A DNA stretch of 64,000 bases from assembly GCA_019096065.1 (NCBI GenBank), contig JAGUCH010000002.1, positions 3,174,501-3,238,500 of the forward strand, given 5' to 3'. The position numbers and the translations under genes were made by a program. This document shows positions 23,252 to 34,313 of the stretch, one piece after another. Within the stretch, counting starts at the first letter, position 1; each line of letters starts with the position of its first letter. The stretch is from Paracyclopina nana. Lineage: Eukaryota; Arthropoda; Copepoda; Cyclopoida; Cyclopettidae. Below the pieces are notes generated by a model. It saw nothing but the letters and a program-made list of their open reading frames with translations. It had not been told where the DNA came from and searched no databases.

Positions 23252-24524
23252 TTAAAGCACATTTATTTTTGTATACTCGTCAAACTTCTCGTAGCCATGG
23301 TTATGCATAAACTTGGCGCAAGCTCTCTCAATGTATTTGATGTCATACATGTTCAACTCATTCTTCCAATGGTTGTAATTAAAGTCTCGCGGACGAATCA
23401 CACCCCAATAGGAAAAAAAGTCGATTTTGGAGTCGTTTTCCGCCTTGAGTCTGTTGACGTAGAAATCATGCAGGATTTTTGGTATTTTGAGGCCTTTTTG
23501 AATTCTTTCAAGTGTCTCGGCTGGCTTTTCCATAAAGTCTTCATACTTCACTTGAACATACCTGAAAATATTTGCATTTTTAAAAAGCTTTCTCAAATGC
23601 TTTCACCCACCTGTTGGGTTCTTGCAGCAAGCTCAAAATCATGCTATCAATGTCCATGAAATTGCACATTTGCTCTATGTCTTTCAAGGATGAATCGTAC
23701 CACTTTCCAGGCCGATTCATCAGAGAATTGACAATTCCTCTTGGATCTCTGATTAGTTGAATAATCTAAGAATATCAAGAGTAAGGGGAAAAAAACGATG
23801 AACTATTATAACTATATAATTTACTTTTATGTTTGGATTCTCAAAGATCCAAGGAATCATGTTGTAAGCGTGCAAGCGAATGGTTTTCACCACGTGTAAA
23901 TTGTTCGCTAAACATTGGTCTTCCTCTCTTCAAAAATAGAAGAATTAGCATCAAATACAGCTCTGTTTTATTAGAAATAATTTCTACATATTTATGTGCT
24001 TTTTGCCTGCATTCAAAGAGGCCTGCGGTTGAATGGCCTAAAAGATACATTTCCTATTTAAAACATATACCTAAATCTCTACACAAATACTTACGTGAGT
24101 GCAATCGAAGAAAGAGTTCATGAGAGAGCGAGCTCTTCTTATTTCCATTGGCTCCCAAATGGAGAAAGCATTGAAATTGAACCCGAATCTCATTTTAAAA
24201 TGCCTCAGTGGCTCATATAAATACATTGCATTGACAGGAAAACTGAAAAGCTTTCCAAACATCGTCGATCCAGACCTTATTAAAGGAAATTGCAATTAGC
24301 CATGAAAATGGGCATTTAACTTCAAGTTTACCTTGCTGAGCTCAAAATGAGAATGTTGGTGTACTCTTTTGGTTTGATTGGCGTCATGAAAGAAAGAAGT
24401 AGAGCAAAATTGGCCAAAACCACCACAAACCTAGCAATAATTAGAGTGCATGATTTAAGGAGTCCCCATCATTCCCGATTTTAGAAGCAATTTTTACTCA
24501 CAAAATCAGCAGACCTTTGGCCAT
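23252..24524 (-). CDS. Carbohydrate sulfotransferase (CHST1-like), copy 2
   Basis: Seven exons (24524-24502, 24430-24332, 24275-24095, 24037-23988, 23927-23825, 23765-23611, 23561-23252) give 306 residues. It has a type II anchor, a PAPS-binding SSARSGSTM loop, YEPLRHF, KTIRLHAYN, a second PAPS site around the RDPRG-like segment, and YVQVKYEDF. The stem between anchor and catalytic domain is much shorter than in copy 1. Its stop lies 116 nt before the start of copy 1, head to tail. The pair could be co-transcribed, though I see no convincing acceptor just before the copy 1 ATG. Confidence 0.9.
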
Positions 24525-25100
24525 TTCTCCATTGTTTTCGCATGTGCACATGTGCGCGAGTGCAGAAAACCGAGCAAAAAAAGCCATGCACTCTTCTGAG
24601 AATTTTTGTTTCTCTATCTTGGTTTCTCTTTTTTTCCCCCTCAATTACTGCATTCATCTTAAAAATCACTCATATCACAACATTCTGGCGCCGAAATCAT
24701 AGAATCATCGAAAAAGCCATCCCTAAGGAGTAACAATCGACATTAGGTGAGTCTGTTTTATAGAAACGTAAGCCTTAAATTAATAATTCAATTTTTAGAA
24801 ACAAGTATTGAGACCACAATAATTTCCATCATATAGTTCACTGCGAATGCTACCGCTGTTTAACACTTTGTGACAATTTGAGTAGAAGTTAACATTTTCT
24901 CTACCGGTAACCGAAAATCCCTGGTTAGGTTTCAATTTCCAAATAGTTCTCAGTTTATTTCTCTACCAATACTAGCATATAATAAGGAAAAACGAAATGT
25001 AAACAAACGCATTGGGAAAAAAATAAACCAGGGGAATTTTTTTCCCGGGAAAAAAAATCACCAGGCGAATTTTTTTCCCACACAATTCGTAGTATTTAGC
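24525..25100. other. Intergenic, AT-rich; short direct repeat at its end
   Basis: No gene seen. At 25029-25080 a segment containing accagg-ggaatttttttccc occurs twice in tandem with small changes, just before the minisatellite. Confidence 0.4.
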
Positions 25101-25111
25101 AGCCACAATGT

Positions 25112-25932
25112 GCGGGAGTCGCTGCCGGGTGCGGGAGACTTGGTTGGGTGTGGGAGACTTGGTTGGGTGCGGGAGACGCTGCCGGGTGCGGGAGATACTG
25201 CCGGGTGCGGGAGACGCTGCCGGGTGCGGGAGACGCTGCCGGGTGCGGGAGACACTGCCGGGTGCGAGAGACGCTGCCGGGGGCAGTAGACGCTGCGGGG
25301 TGCAAGAGACGCTGCCGGGTGCGGGAGACGCTGCCGGGTGCAAGAGACGCTGCCGGGTGCAAGAGACGCTGCCGGGTGCGGGAGACGCTGCCGGGTGCGG
25401 GAGACGCTGCTGGGTGCGGGAGACGCTGACGGGTGAGGGAGACGCTGCCGGGTGAAGGAGACACAGCCAGGTGCTTGAGACGCTGCCAGGTTCGGGAGAC
25501 ACTGCCGGGTGCGTGAGACGCTGCCGAGTGCGGGAGATGCTGCCGGGTGCGGGAGATGCTGCCGGGTGCAAGAGACGCTGCCGGGTGCTTGAGACGCTTC
25601 CAGGTGCTTGAGACGCTGCCAGGTTCGGGAGACACTGCCGGGTGCGTGAGACGCTGCCGAGTGCGGGAGATGCTGCCGGGTGCGGGAGATGCTGCCGGGT
25701 GAAGGAGACACAGCCAGGTGCTTGAGACGCTTCCAGGTGCTTGAGACGCTGCCAGGTTCGGGAGACACTGCCGAGTGTGGGAGACGCTGCCGGAGGCGGG
25801 AGACGCTGCCGGGTGCAAAAAATGCTGCCGGGTGCAAAAGACGCTGCCGGGTGAAGGAGACACAGCCAGGTGCTTGAGACGCTGCCAGGTTCGGGAGACG
25901 CTTGCGGGAGGTGAGACGCTGCCGGGTGCTTG
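25112..25932. repeat. GC-rich 19-bp minisatellite with 133-bp higher-order period
   Basis: About 43 head-to-tail copies of a 19-bp unit, consensus gggagacgctgccgggtgc. It stands out from the AT-rich surroundings. In the right half, the variant ttcgggagac recurs at 25491, 25624, 25757 and 25890, exactly 133 bp (7 x 19) apart each time. Groups of seven units have therefore been amplified as blocks. Blocks 25491-25623 and 25624-25756 differ mainly in one unit. Because 19 is not a multiple of three, open frames exist in several frames on both strands; none is taken as coding. Confidence 0.95.
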
Positions 25933-26137
25933 AACACATATTGAAAATGCGCAATGGCGTCAATCAGCTATCAGCTTCAGCTTGGTAAGACGGTTACTCA
26001 GCTGAGACTTGAGAGTTGAGAGTGCTTGCGCGAGTCAACTTTGGTCACTTTATGATGGATCAAAAAAGTAGGTCGAGCTTTTCTTGGAATTTCAACTAAC
26101 CTGGGATTTTCGGTTACTGTTAGAGAAAAATGAATCC

Positions 26138-26321
26138 CTACCACCCTCAGCAAAAGTTAGACCCCGCGAAAAATCCCTGATCGGCCGGGAAAAATTTGAG
26201 AACCTTGCACATTTTTCATTTCCTCGCTTCGCTCGGATGAAAAATAGTTGCTCGGTTCTCAAATTTTTCCCGACCTCTCAGGGATTTTTCTTGGGGTCTA
26301 ACTTTTGCTGAGGCGGTAGGG
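26138..26321. repeat. Foldback (inverted-repeat) element
   Basis: Two arms of about 80 bp, near-perfect reverse complements, flank a short loop of about 17-20 bp. The left arm runs from ctaccaccctcagcaaaag to tttttcat. The right arm runs from atgaaaaat to gctgaggcggtag. It is a possible MITE or foldback transposon relic, and no transposase is present. Confidence 0.85.
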
Positions 26322-26596
26322 AACTATTATTCTAAATATGGTGCTCGGCAGCAATCTCCACAATCATAAATAGAGGTAGGCCCGAATAATAGTATTTTAC
26401 TTGCTGCTTTTCGGGACTGAGAAGGTAACGTAAAAATTGCCCTAGGTGAGTAAATGAAACCAAGCCGAATCTTGAACCGAGCGAAGCGAGGTGAATAGTG
26501 AGGCGAGGTTGTTATTAACTGTGACCGATTTTCCGAGCGAAATGAACTTGCCGAAATGCCATGTTGTGACGACACAGGGTTTGCAAAAAGCTGACT

Positions 26597-26736
26597 CTTG
26601 CAATTTCGAGATGGGCTCATTTTCGCACCTTCCCGAGGACTGACTGTGATCTTCTCCTCTGGCATGGAGAACAGGCATCGAGTCACGCCCATCTTCTCTG
26701 GGCTCAGAAGATCTCTCACCATTTTCCTGAATTGCT
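26597..26736 (+). pseudogene. Fragment of the OGFOD3-like oxygenase gene
   Basis: About 139 bp match the exon 2 sequence of the oxygenase gene at 60754-60892 with roughly six mismatches. The reading frame stays open through the SSGMENRHRV segment and then meets a stop (TTTCCTGAATTGCTAA). Upstream exons and the HxD iron-ligand segment are missing, so it cannot make the enzyme. It is probably a recent partial duplication. Confidence 0.85.
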
Positions 26737-27003
26737 AAACAGCTTGTCCACTCCTTAAGTGATGTAAAATCTCTTGCCCGGATATAGGCTAAATCATCGC
26801 ATATTCCATCGCCATTGTTTCTGCTATCATGCACAATTGTGGTGCATACAAAGATACGCAGGAAAACACTACGATGCATGTCATTCGGCTCAATTGAAAA
26901 ATTGAATGCTTATCTCGTGCAATAAGGGATTTTGTCCATGAACTGTACAAGCATAGTTATACTGATAATTGACCTTATACAACATTAGCTCAGTTATGCA
27001 GTG

Positions 27004-28513
27004 ATGGCAGCCTCGAGCAAGACTCAGTTGAGCAAAAAAAACTTTGAGCATATTTTTAGAAAGCATTTCAATGATCTCAATGTGAAGGTAGAATGGATTG
27101 AGGAAGATGACACAGGAGTGGGGGTCAATTCCCACTTTATGTCAGATATTTTGAAGAAGACTTTCAAGCTGAACACTTTGGAAAAGCCCATCAAAGTGAT
27201 AATCAAAGAGCCAATTCTGACAACTTTTCAAGCTGTCATTTCCAAACTGGTCAAGCCTTACATGAAGGAGACATTTTGGTACAATGAAGTGATTCCTGCG
27301 CTGAGACCTCACTACCCAGAAATTGTTGATTTGAGCCCAACTTGCTACCATGCAACCAGTGTTTTCCAAGATGATTACACGTAAATGAATTTATCTCATT
27401 TGCATTCTTTCAAAAATACAGTTGATTTGTAATGTAGACAGAAATGGGTTGACAGGCAGAATATGATGTGTGTGATGGCTTTTGGCAGAGCAGATCGTGG
27501 GATTTTGATCATGGAAGATCTCAAAGATCCTGATAGACCAGGTGGACCCTTGAAAATTCTGGATAAAACGCAAATACCTCAATTGGCAGTGGCCAAGCTT
27601 GTATTGAAGCACTTGGCAATTTTTCACGGCATTTGGATATGCTGGCTGAAACATCAAGAGCCCAAAACTTTGGGAGGATTGACCAAAGATCAGCTTAAGG
27701 CCACTTTTACATTCAAAGTCATGAAAATGAAGCTTTTCTTCAAGGACATGCTCAACATGTTGAAGTAAGCTAGCAGTCTTAAAAGCATTTAAAAAAAAGT
27801 TTCTCTTGGGAACTCTGCTCTAGAGCTGCTGAGAATCAGTCAAAGGCATTGGGAAAATCAGAAGAGACCATTGCTGCCATCAGAAGTTTCAGGAAAAAAG
27901 CTGCCATGGAAAAACTGGTCGAGATGTTTGGCACTTTGGATACTACCAAGTCCAAACTGCTAACTATGCTTCATGGTGATTGCTGGACAAGCAACTTTTT
28001 TGTCTCAGAGGACCTCTCAAAAGTAGCTTTTAAAAAAGAATATGCATGGCTTTGGCAGAATTTTAAATGCCTTCAATTTTTCAGCTGACTTTCATTGACT
28101 TCCAAGCCATGACTTTGCACCACCCATCGAGAGATATTTGGTACTACATTTACTCTTGCACCGATTATCAGTGGAGGAAAAGCCACTTGGATGAATGTCT
28201 GGATACTTATGCATCAACGTTGTTGCCTTATGCCCAAAAAGCTGGCATTGACATGACTGCTAGTGACATCAAAGGTGAAATCAAGAGCAACCAAGACTTT
28301 GGCATCACCATGGGGATGCACATAATTTCACTCATGCTGAATCCCCTTGAACAATCTATGAAAACCAACAAAGCTATGAAAGACTTTTATAAATGGAGGC
28401 TTGCTCACTTTTCTCAGCCCCCAAAGGAAAATGAGCTGGATCAGCTCGTGGAAATCAACAAAAGATTTATGGAAATGATCGATGAGGGCTTTGATTTGGG
28501 AATCATTGGGTAA
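27004..28513 (+). CDS. CHK kinase-like (EcKinase family) protein
   Basis: Four exons (27004-27380, 27456-27764, 27824-28022, 28085-28513) give 437 residues. The fold is aminoglycoside-phosphotransferase-like. The catalytic Brenner motif is HGDCWTSNFF (H-G-D-x4-N), followed after intron 3 by IDFQ, the metal-binding DFQ. IIKEPI and GILIMEDL match the nucleotide-binding lobe. In arthropods the family includes ecdysteroid 22-kinases and many detoxification-related members; the substrate here is unknown. The start is the ATG at 27004, preceded by gttatgcag, a possible acceptor. Confidence 0.9.
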
Positions 28514-28802
28514 CCATCAATAGCCTCACTATGGCAAATGATAGCGACGAAGCTCATCAAATAAACTTCCAATGATTCATTTGCTTGACCTTTTGGAGTT
28601 AGAAAGCTCTAGAACAATTGCTTTCTATTAAGCTACAATCGATTCCGGTGATTGTCCTCTGTAGATCATTTTCTAAGCTTTTCTTGAGGCTTTTGGTATA
28701 TTGTCATTAATATTCAGAAGATAAGTCTTTATTTTAATATTATGTATTCTGGAGGAAATTGGCTGTATTCGTTTAATTTCTAGCAACAAGGCAAAGGCAC
28801 TT

Positions 28803-29631
28803 TTAGTCGCAATCTCCACCATCAAAGAAGCATTCCGGTGTCATGTTGCCCTGATTGCAAACAAAATTGCTGACAAATCCTATGCCAGGGCATTCGGGCA
28901 GCTTATGTTTGCACTGACATTCAGAGCATTTAGTAAAGTTGGATGATTTACTGCAGCAATCCCCTCCATCAAACATGCAAGCGTCAAAATTGCAAAAATC
29001 ATTGCAATACCCATTGCCAACAAACAAAACGCATGGGTATGTGCACTTGGTATGGTCAATGGAGACTGTGGATTTACCTAAAATATACCTTTTTTAACAA
29101 GGAGCCCTGCATGTAGATGCATTGTTTAGGCTTTTTACAGTCATCACCATCATATTGGCAAAGTTCATTATTCATTGCAGATTGGCAAATACCATCATTG
29201 ATGAATGCATCATTTGGGCATTTCCTTTCGAGCTTGTGACATTGGCAGATGGTGCAGAAATCAACATCAGTGATTGGCATGCAACAGTCTCCCCCATCAA
29301 AATCACAATCTCTTGTATTAGTTTGATCGTCGCAGAATCCATCTCCTATGAAATCACCCATTGAGCTCAGGCAATTCACTGCAAAATTTCATTGCACTTC
29401 TTTTGTATTCAGATACTTCTGGAAATACTTACTAACGTGCATAACATTATCCCACTTTGTAACATCATGTGAAATTGCAGAATCGGATGAGGTGGCATTC
29501 ATAGCAATGTCACTTTGATTTTCGATGGCATTTTTTCTTCCAAAGTGAAAGCTAATCACTCCAATGAATCCGAAAATAAAAAACGAGTAACAAATAATGA
29601 TGGGCCAGTACTTGCACGTTTTAGCATGCAT
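28803..29631 (-). CDS. LNR-only type II membrane protein A
   Basis: Three exons (29631-29433, 29378-29139, 29077-28803) give 237 residues. An N-terminal signal anchor (residues 9-32) is followed by a short stalk and four Lin-12/Notch repeats. Examples are GDGFCDDQTNTRDCDFDGGD and GNGYCNDFCNFDACMFDGGD. Each pair is linked by a cysteine spacer, FCTICQCHK or KCSECQCKH. No EGF repeat, NOD domain or protease is present. LNRs bind Ca2+, and in Notch they mask the S2 cleavage site; here the function is unknown. Intron 2 splits the last Cys codon of LNR2 (T|GT). An acceptor ttttttaatag lies 6 nt before the ATG. Confidence 0.88.
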
Positions 29632-30224
29632 TGTTTCCTATTAAAAAATGAATTAATTCACTGAGGACTCAAGCAGTCTTTCCTTGAGGCCAACCTCGAA
29701 ATAACCGACTCTTAGCAAAGGATTATTGACTTTTCCCTCTTTAAAAATAGTCACCAAAATTATGTGAAAGAAAATAAGCACGCGTTCCTTTCTCTTTGTC
29801 TGCAAAACCATGAGAAAATTGTCTGGTCACGCTGTTTCCGGATTTTCCGATCAAAACTAGAGCTCTGTATCTCAGTGCTCTAATCAAAACAACCAAACGA
29901 GCCCGCGCAAACTGAGAGGCGAGGGCTGAGACCGCTGAGTTTTCGCCTTATTCTACAACTGAGCACCGAGTTCAGAACTCAGAAGTGAAAAACAAGAACT
30001 GGTGAGCGCGGGTTTTCAGCCTTTTCTCTCGTACTTCAGGAACGACGAAGCAATTCAGGACTGTCCACAATAATGAAGAATTTGTTAGAAGGCAATCAGG
30101 TAAGCGCCATTTTCCTCTGATTTTTGTCATTTTACGTCGGAAATATTGCTCACGTTTATTCACGATTATTCTCCGGTTTTTTTGCTTTTTTTGGAAATGT
30201 TTTTGTTTTTGGCCCAAATCGGTT
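29632..30224. other. Spacer between LNR genes A and B
   Basis: About 590 bp without a supported gene. A short + strand ATG frame (30073-30099) followed by gtaagc looks like a first exon, but I found no partner. Confidence 0.35.
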
Positions 30225-31067
30225 TCAGTCGCAATCTCCTCCGTCGAAAAAGCATTCCGGAGTTAGGTTTCCCTCGTTGCAAACGTTGTCGTGAACCAAT
30301 GCCAAACCCGGACATGGTGGCAGCTCCACAAGGCATTGGCAATCCTCGCAAAACGAGAAATCCGCGGCCTTGTTGCAACAATCGCCCATGTCAAATTGAC
30401 ACACGTTGAAATTGCACGAGTCGTCGCAAACCTCATCGCCTACAAAATACAGGCATGGAAATGTGCACATTTCTTCCTGCTCACGCGTTGTCATGGCGCC
30501 TTGGGAAAAATGACTGTAAACTTGAAGATTTTGCCAATTTGTAATATTTACAGTCATTTCCGTCGAATTGGCAGAGAGCATTGTACATGGCATACTGGCA
30601 AATCCCATCATTGATCAATGAAATTTCGAAGGGACATTCTCTTGGGCTTTTGTGGCAAACACAGAAGTGACAAAATTCGATCAGAGCATTCTGCAAGCAA
30701 CAATCACCACCGTCAAATTCGCAATCTCTGTTGTTAGTCTGATCGTCGCAAATTCCATCAGCTATAATTTCCATTGTGAAGACTTTGCAGTCCTCGGCTA
30801 ATATTCAATATCCAACTTTATTATAAACCTTCACTTTCGTACGTTTTCATTGGAAACCTCACCTAGATTGAATCTTTGAGAAGGTGGAGTTATTTTTGTA
30901 TGCATCATGATCTGCGCCGTGTAATTGTCTGGGGAATCCGGATTCGACGACTTTGATGCTAATTTGCTTTTGGTTTTAGAGTAGAGCAAAACTAAGATTG
31001 GTATGGCCAGGATTGCATATCCTAGCCCAAGCATGAGGCAAGTTTTGGTTAGCATGACTTTCCTCAT
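30225..31067 (-). CDS. LNR-only type II membrane protein B
   Basis: Three exons (31067-30863, 30797-30552, 30499-30225) give 241 residues, a tandem paralogue of A. A signal anchor at residues 10-28 (LMLGLGYAILAIPILVLLY) is followed by four LNRs, including ADGICDDQTNNRDCEFDGGD and a C-terminal PECFFDGGDCD. Spacers FCHFCVCHK and FCEDCQCLV lie between repeats. The second intron again splits the last Cys codon of LNR2 (T|GC). The start is chosen because a strong acceptor, tttcgcctcttag, lies 2 nt before this ATG. An upstream in-frame ATG would cross it. Confidence 0.88.
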
Positions 31068-31185
31068 ACCTAAGAGGCGAAACTTTGAGTTTTTTCTGGT
31101 ACATATCGACGTCTTGAACCACAACGATTACCCATTGACAAAAGGTTCTTTATTTATCTTTTTTAACGAGCCCAGCTTCGAATAA

Positions 31186-31975
31186 TCAATTTTCGCAGTC
31201 TCCTCCATCAAAGAAGCACTCCGGCTTCATGTTGAAGTCATTGCAATGTCCGTTTGCAACCAATGATGCACTTGGACAAGCTGGCAGGTTCGTTTTGCAC
31301 TCACATGATTCACAGCTAATTTGAGAAGCTGATTTTTCGCAGCAATCTCCCGCATCAAAAAAACACTTGTGCATATTGCAAAAATCATCACATACTCCGT
31401 CACCAATGAAGAGCAAACAAGGATAAAAGCAACTATTTGCCATCTCATAGTTTTCTGTGGTTTTGCCTGTAAGAATAAATACATATTGTTGATGCGCATT
31501 ACATTATTGATCTTTTTTGCTCACAATCGCTGCCATCAAATTCACACCAAGGAGAATGCTTCATTGAGAGTTGACATACTCCATCATTGATGAATTTCTT
31601 GTTTGGGCACTGATGCGGTGTTTTATGGCAAATGCAATACGTGCAAAAGTCAATGCTGATATCTGGCAAGCAGCAGTCCCCTCCATCAAAGTTGCACAAG
31701 ACATTATTACTGATGTCATTGCAATTGCCATCTCCTTTAAACTTTAGCCCGTAGCACTCTTGGTCTGTCTTTTGTTCGACTAGAATTTTGTTTCTTACTT
31801 CTGTTGTATTAAAGATTTCGATCCGCCCATCCCCTTTATTAATTGTATTCAAACCATGGGAGCCTTTATTAGACTTGTATGCTAAGGCCAAAATAAAACA
31901 GAGCAGAACACAAAAAAATCCCAAGGCAATGAAGAATTTTCCTCCCACTAACTTGCTGGCTTTATTCACCTGCAT
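31186..31975 (-). CDS. LNR-only type II membrane protein C
   Basis: Two exons (31975-31525, 31466-31186) give 243 residues. The anchor is at residues 14-33 (FFIALGFFCVLLCFILALAY). It has four LNRs: GDGNCNDISNNVLCNFDGGD, NDGVCQLSMKHSPWCEFDGS, GDGVCDDFCNMHKCFFDAGD, and a final ANGHCNDFNMKPECFFDGGD. Spacers are FCTYCICHK and SCESCECKT. Its first coding exon corresponds to exons 1 and 2 of A and B joined. The remaining intron splits the same Cys codon (T|GC). Upstream, ttttcactag lies about 16 nt before the ATG. Confidence 0.88.
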
Positions 31976-32065
31976 GTCGGTCTGGTTTGTCTAGTGAAAA
32001 TATCCGTGATTCTTAGACGGTATTGATATTTGTAATTATGTGGTTTGGTTAGCTTCCCTTTCGAG

Positions 32066-34293
32066 CTACTTAATTGCTTTGCTCCTGAGGTTAGCTGACA
32101 ACAGCTGAAGTTCTTTCTTTAATGTGTTGATGTCTTGTTTTAGTTGACTGAAATGGTATTCATTCTGCGGAGGCTTTTCACCTTCCTTGGATTTTCTTTC
32201 AAGGAGAGATCTTTGAAGCCTAAAGATATTTTCAATGATCCAAGGTGACATTTTGTGTGGCAACACGATTTCTTTGCCCATCTCCTCAATCCTTATGTTT
32301 CGCCCATGATCTGAGCTGTTTGGCCTGATATGAATCCTCTTGTGTACATCTATACCAAAGCTATCGTTTAGATCCATCTCACTAGCTTGATACTTCAAAT
32401 TCCTTTCATTAGAAAAAAAAGAAATTGACAAAGTGGCAATTGAAATTCAGTTAAGCTCACGTTTTGCCAGGAAGTATTTGTATCCCTTTTATCAGGAAAG
32501 GAGCCTTGTGCTCCACTGCCAGCATCATGTCTTCCATAATTTTCACCAATATCACTGTCATTCTCAATCGGAGAATCCCTGATGTTTGAAAAATGGTGGT
32601 AATGTTGCTGATTGCCATACCAACCAACAGATTCATTATGATGATAGAAACCAGGAGCAAAAAGACTATAAACATGATTTGAGTGGTCCCTCCATACTTG
32701 ACCTATTAGGGCAGAACATGAAGATAATCATATTCCTATTTACAACTCTAGCTCTAAATAGGCTCACATCTCCAGTAAATACTTCTCCGTAGTTGACTTC
32801 TCCAATCATCATGACCAAAGTGGTCATGAATGCTGTCAGGGGATTTTGGAAGTAGTGAGGGTGGTCGCCTCCGCTTAAGATGTGAAAACACATCGCAAAT
32901 CCCAAGAGGCAAGTAGAATACAGTAGGAGAAATTTCAGCAATTCAGTTGTGACACCAGTTATCATGATAATGTAGATTCCAGCTGAAGGAACCTTTCCCA
33001 ATAAAAGGGTGAAATTTCCCCAAACACCAAACAAAGCCAGAGCTCCAAAGTGAGCTCTGAGATCTTTGGAACCATTGGTAAGAAATAGGATGACATAGAC
33101 AACGCAGTCAATTATCAGAAGCAGCTCAAAAAAGTTTTGCCAGTTTTTTCTGTACATCTTGAGGGAGTAGCACATTAGGAAGAGATTTTTTACTATTAAT
33201 ATTGCTGTTGTGATTATAAGCACTCCCATTGAGGCAAAACATAGTTGCTTCACATCATCATACATGCCTACGGATCAAGTTGTAACAATCACTCTATTTA
33301 GAATACAAAATTGCTACAAACCTTCCAGCAAAGGTGAGAGATCAAAAACAACCATAAGGTTAATTGACAAGAGAAAAGTTAGATAGAGCACCACATAGGA
33401 GTAAAAATACTTTCTCACTCTGAACCATTTGAGGTGCAGAAAACTCTCGCAGATGGGGTGCTTCAGAAGCTCCAGCCTATTGGCTTTCACAATTTTGTGT
33501 AGGAAAGCCATTTCATGGGTATTGTAAGGATGAAACAGTTTGAAATCCAAAATCACTTTCAAGTCATTGGCTCCTAAGCTGGAGCCTTGTAGGGATATGT
33601 AGTGGTCCAATATGGCAGTGCAGCCCTCAGGCATGGTATCTAGGAACATCTCAAACACTGTTTGTCCATTGGCTTCCAATCCAACATTTGGATCAGCATT
33701 GTGTTCAAGTAATAGCTTGATCATTTCAGTTGAGGTCACATATTGCAGTGGAGTGCCACAGTAGGAGTTCCTTGCATTTACATTTACCTTAAATATAAAT
33801 TTAGCATCATGCCTTCTTTTAAAGCCAAAAAAGAGTGGTATCCACTCACATTTTCGTATTTGAAAAGCTCTTCAGCACAAGCAAATTGGTTGTAGGAGGC
33901 TGCAAATTGCAAAGCAGTGTTTTCATTCTTGTCACCAGAGCTGGGATCAGCTCCAGCCTTAAGTAAGGATTGGAGGCAGACATAGTGACCCCTCATTGTG
34001 GCCACATGTAAAGGATATAGCTCTTGGAAGTTTTTCTCTTCTACTGGCACTCCATGCCTAATTAGAAGGTTCATAGTGTTGACAGTCCCATACCAAGCAC
34101 AGATGTGCATTAGGGACTGCTTTTTTACTGTCTTTGTATTCAAGCTAGAGGTAAGACCAAACCGAAGAAAATACTTCATGATGTGGTCTTGATCAAACAC
34201 ACAGGTTAAGTGTAAAATTGTGAGACCTCTGCACATTTCCTCTCCTGGAGGTAAGCCCTCAGTGTCATCATCAACATTGCAGGAGACCAACAT
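32066..34293 (-). CDS. TRPA-type cation channel (painless/pyrexia-like)
   Basis: Five exons (34293-33850, 33787-33322, 33267-32768, 32702-32461, 32402-32066) give 662 residues. The N-terminus has several ankyrin repeats (RGLTILHLTCVF, LYPLHVATMRGHYVCLQSLL, NTALQFAASYNQ, GTPLQYVTSTEMIKLLLEHN). Six membrane segments follow, with the pore-region motif FMTTLVMMIGEVNY and S6 VSIIIMNLLVGMAISNI. The tail ends in a probable coiled coil. TRPA channels sense heat, irritants or mechanical force; no specific modality can be assigned. It is shorter than typical insect TRPAs. The ATG lies 4 nt after the stop codon of the F-box/ankyrin gene. The TAG of that stop forms the AG of a good acceptor. Confidence 0.9.
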
Positions 34294-34297
34294 TGTT

Positions 34298-34313
34298 CTA
34301 GAAAGAATAACTT
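34298..34313 (-). promoter_or_regulatory. Trans-splice acceptor of TRPA overlapping an upstream stop codon
   Basis: The minus strand reads aagttattctttctag. The final TAG is the in-frame stop of the F-box/ankyrin gene and also the likely 3' splice site, 4 nt before the TRPA ATG. No cis donor in the compatible phase was found in the preceding exon. Confidence 0.55.

Larger units (their letters stand above)
25937..27003. other. Repeat-rich intergenic region
   Basis: About 1.07 kb without an intact gene. It contains the foldback element at 26138-26321 and the oxygenase fragment at 26597-26736. The motif cctcgcttcgctcgg at 26220 recurs in reverse near 26470. Confidence 0.5.

Noticed and set aside
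25112..25932. CRISPR-like array
   Set aside because: The units abut without unique spacers, and the genome is clearly eukaryotic.
24972..25963. Several long open frames (up to about 320 codons) across the minisatellite, both strands
   Set aside because: A 19-bp repeat without stops is open in several frames by construction. The predicted proteins are pure repeat with no start context, splice sites or domain.
29078..29138. LNR gene A broken by a frameshift or an 11-nt intron
   Set aside because: A normal 61-nt intron with a donor inside the LNR2 Cys codon restores frame, and the same junction exists in genes B and C.
30073..30102. Possible first exon of a + strand gene (short ATG frame followed by gtaagc)
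   Set aside because: No downstream + strand exon could be matched, and the next sequence is the antisense of LNR gene B.
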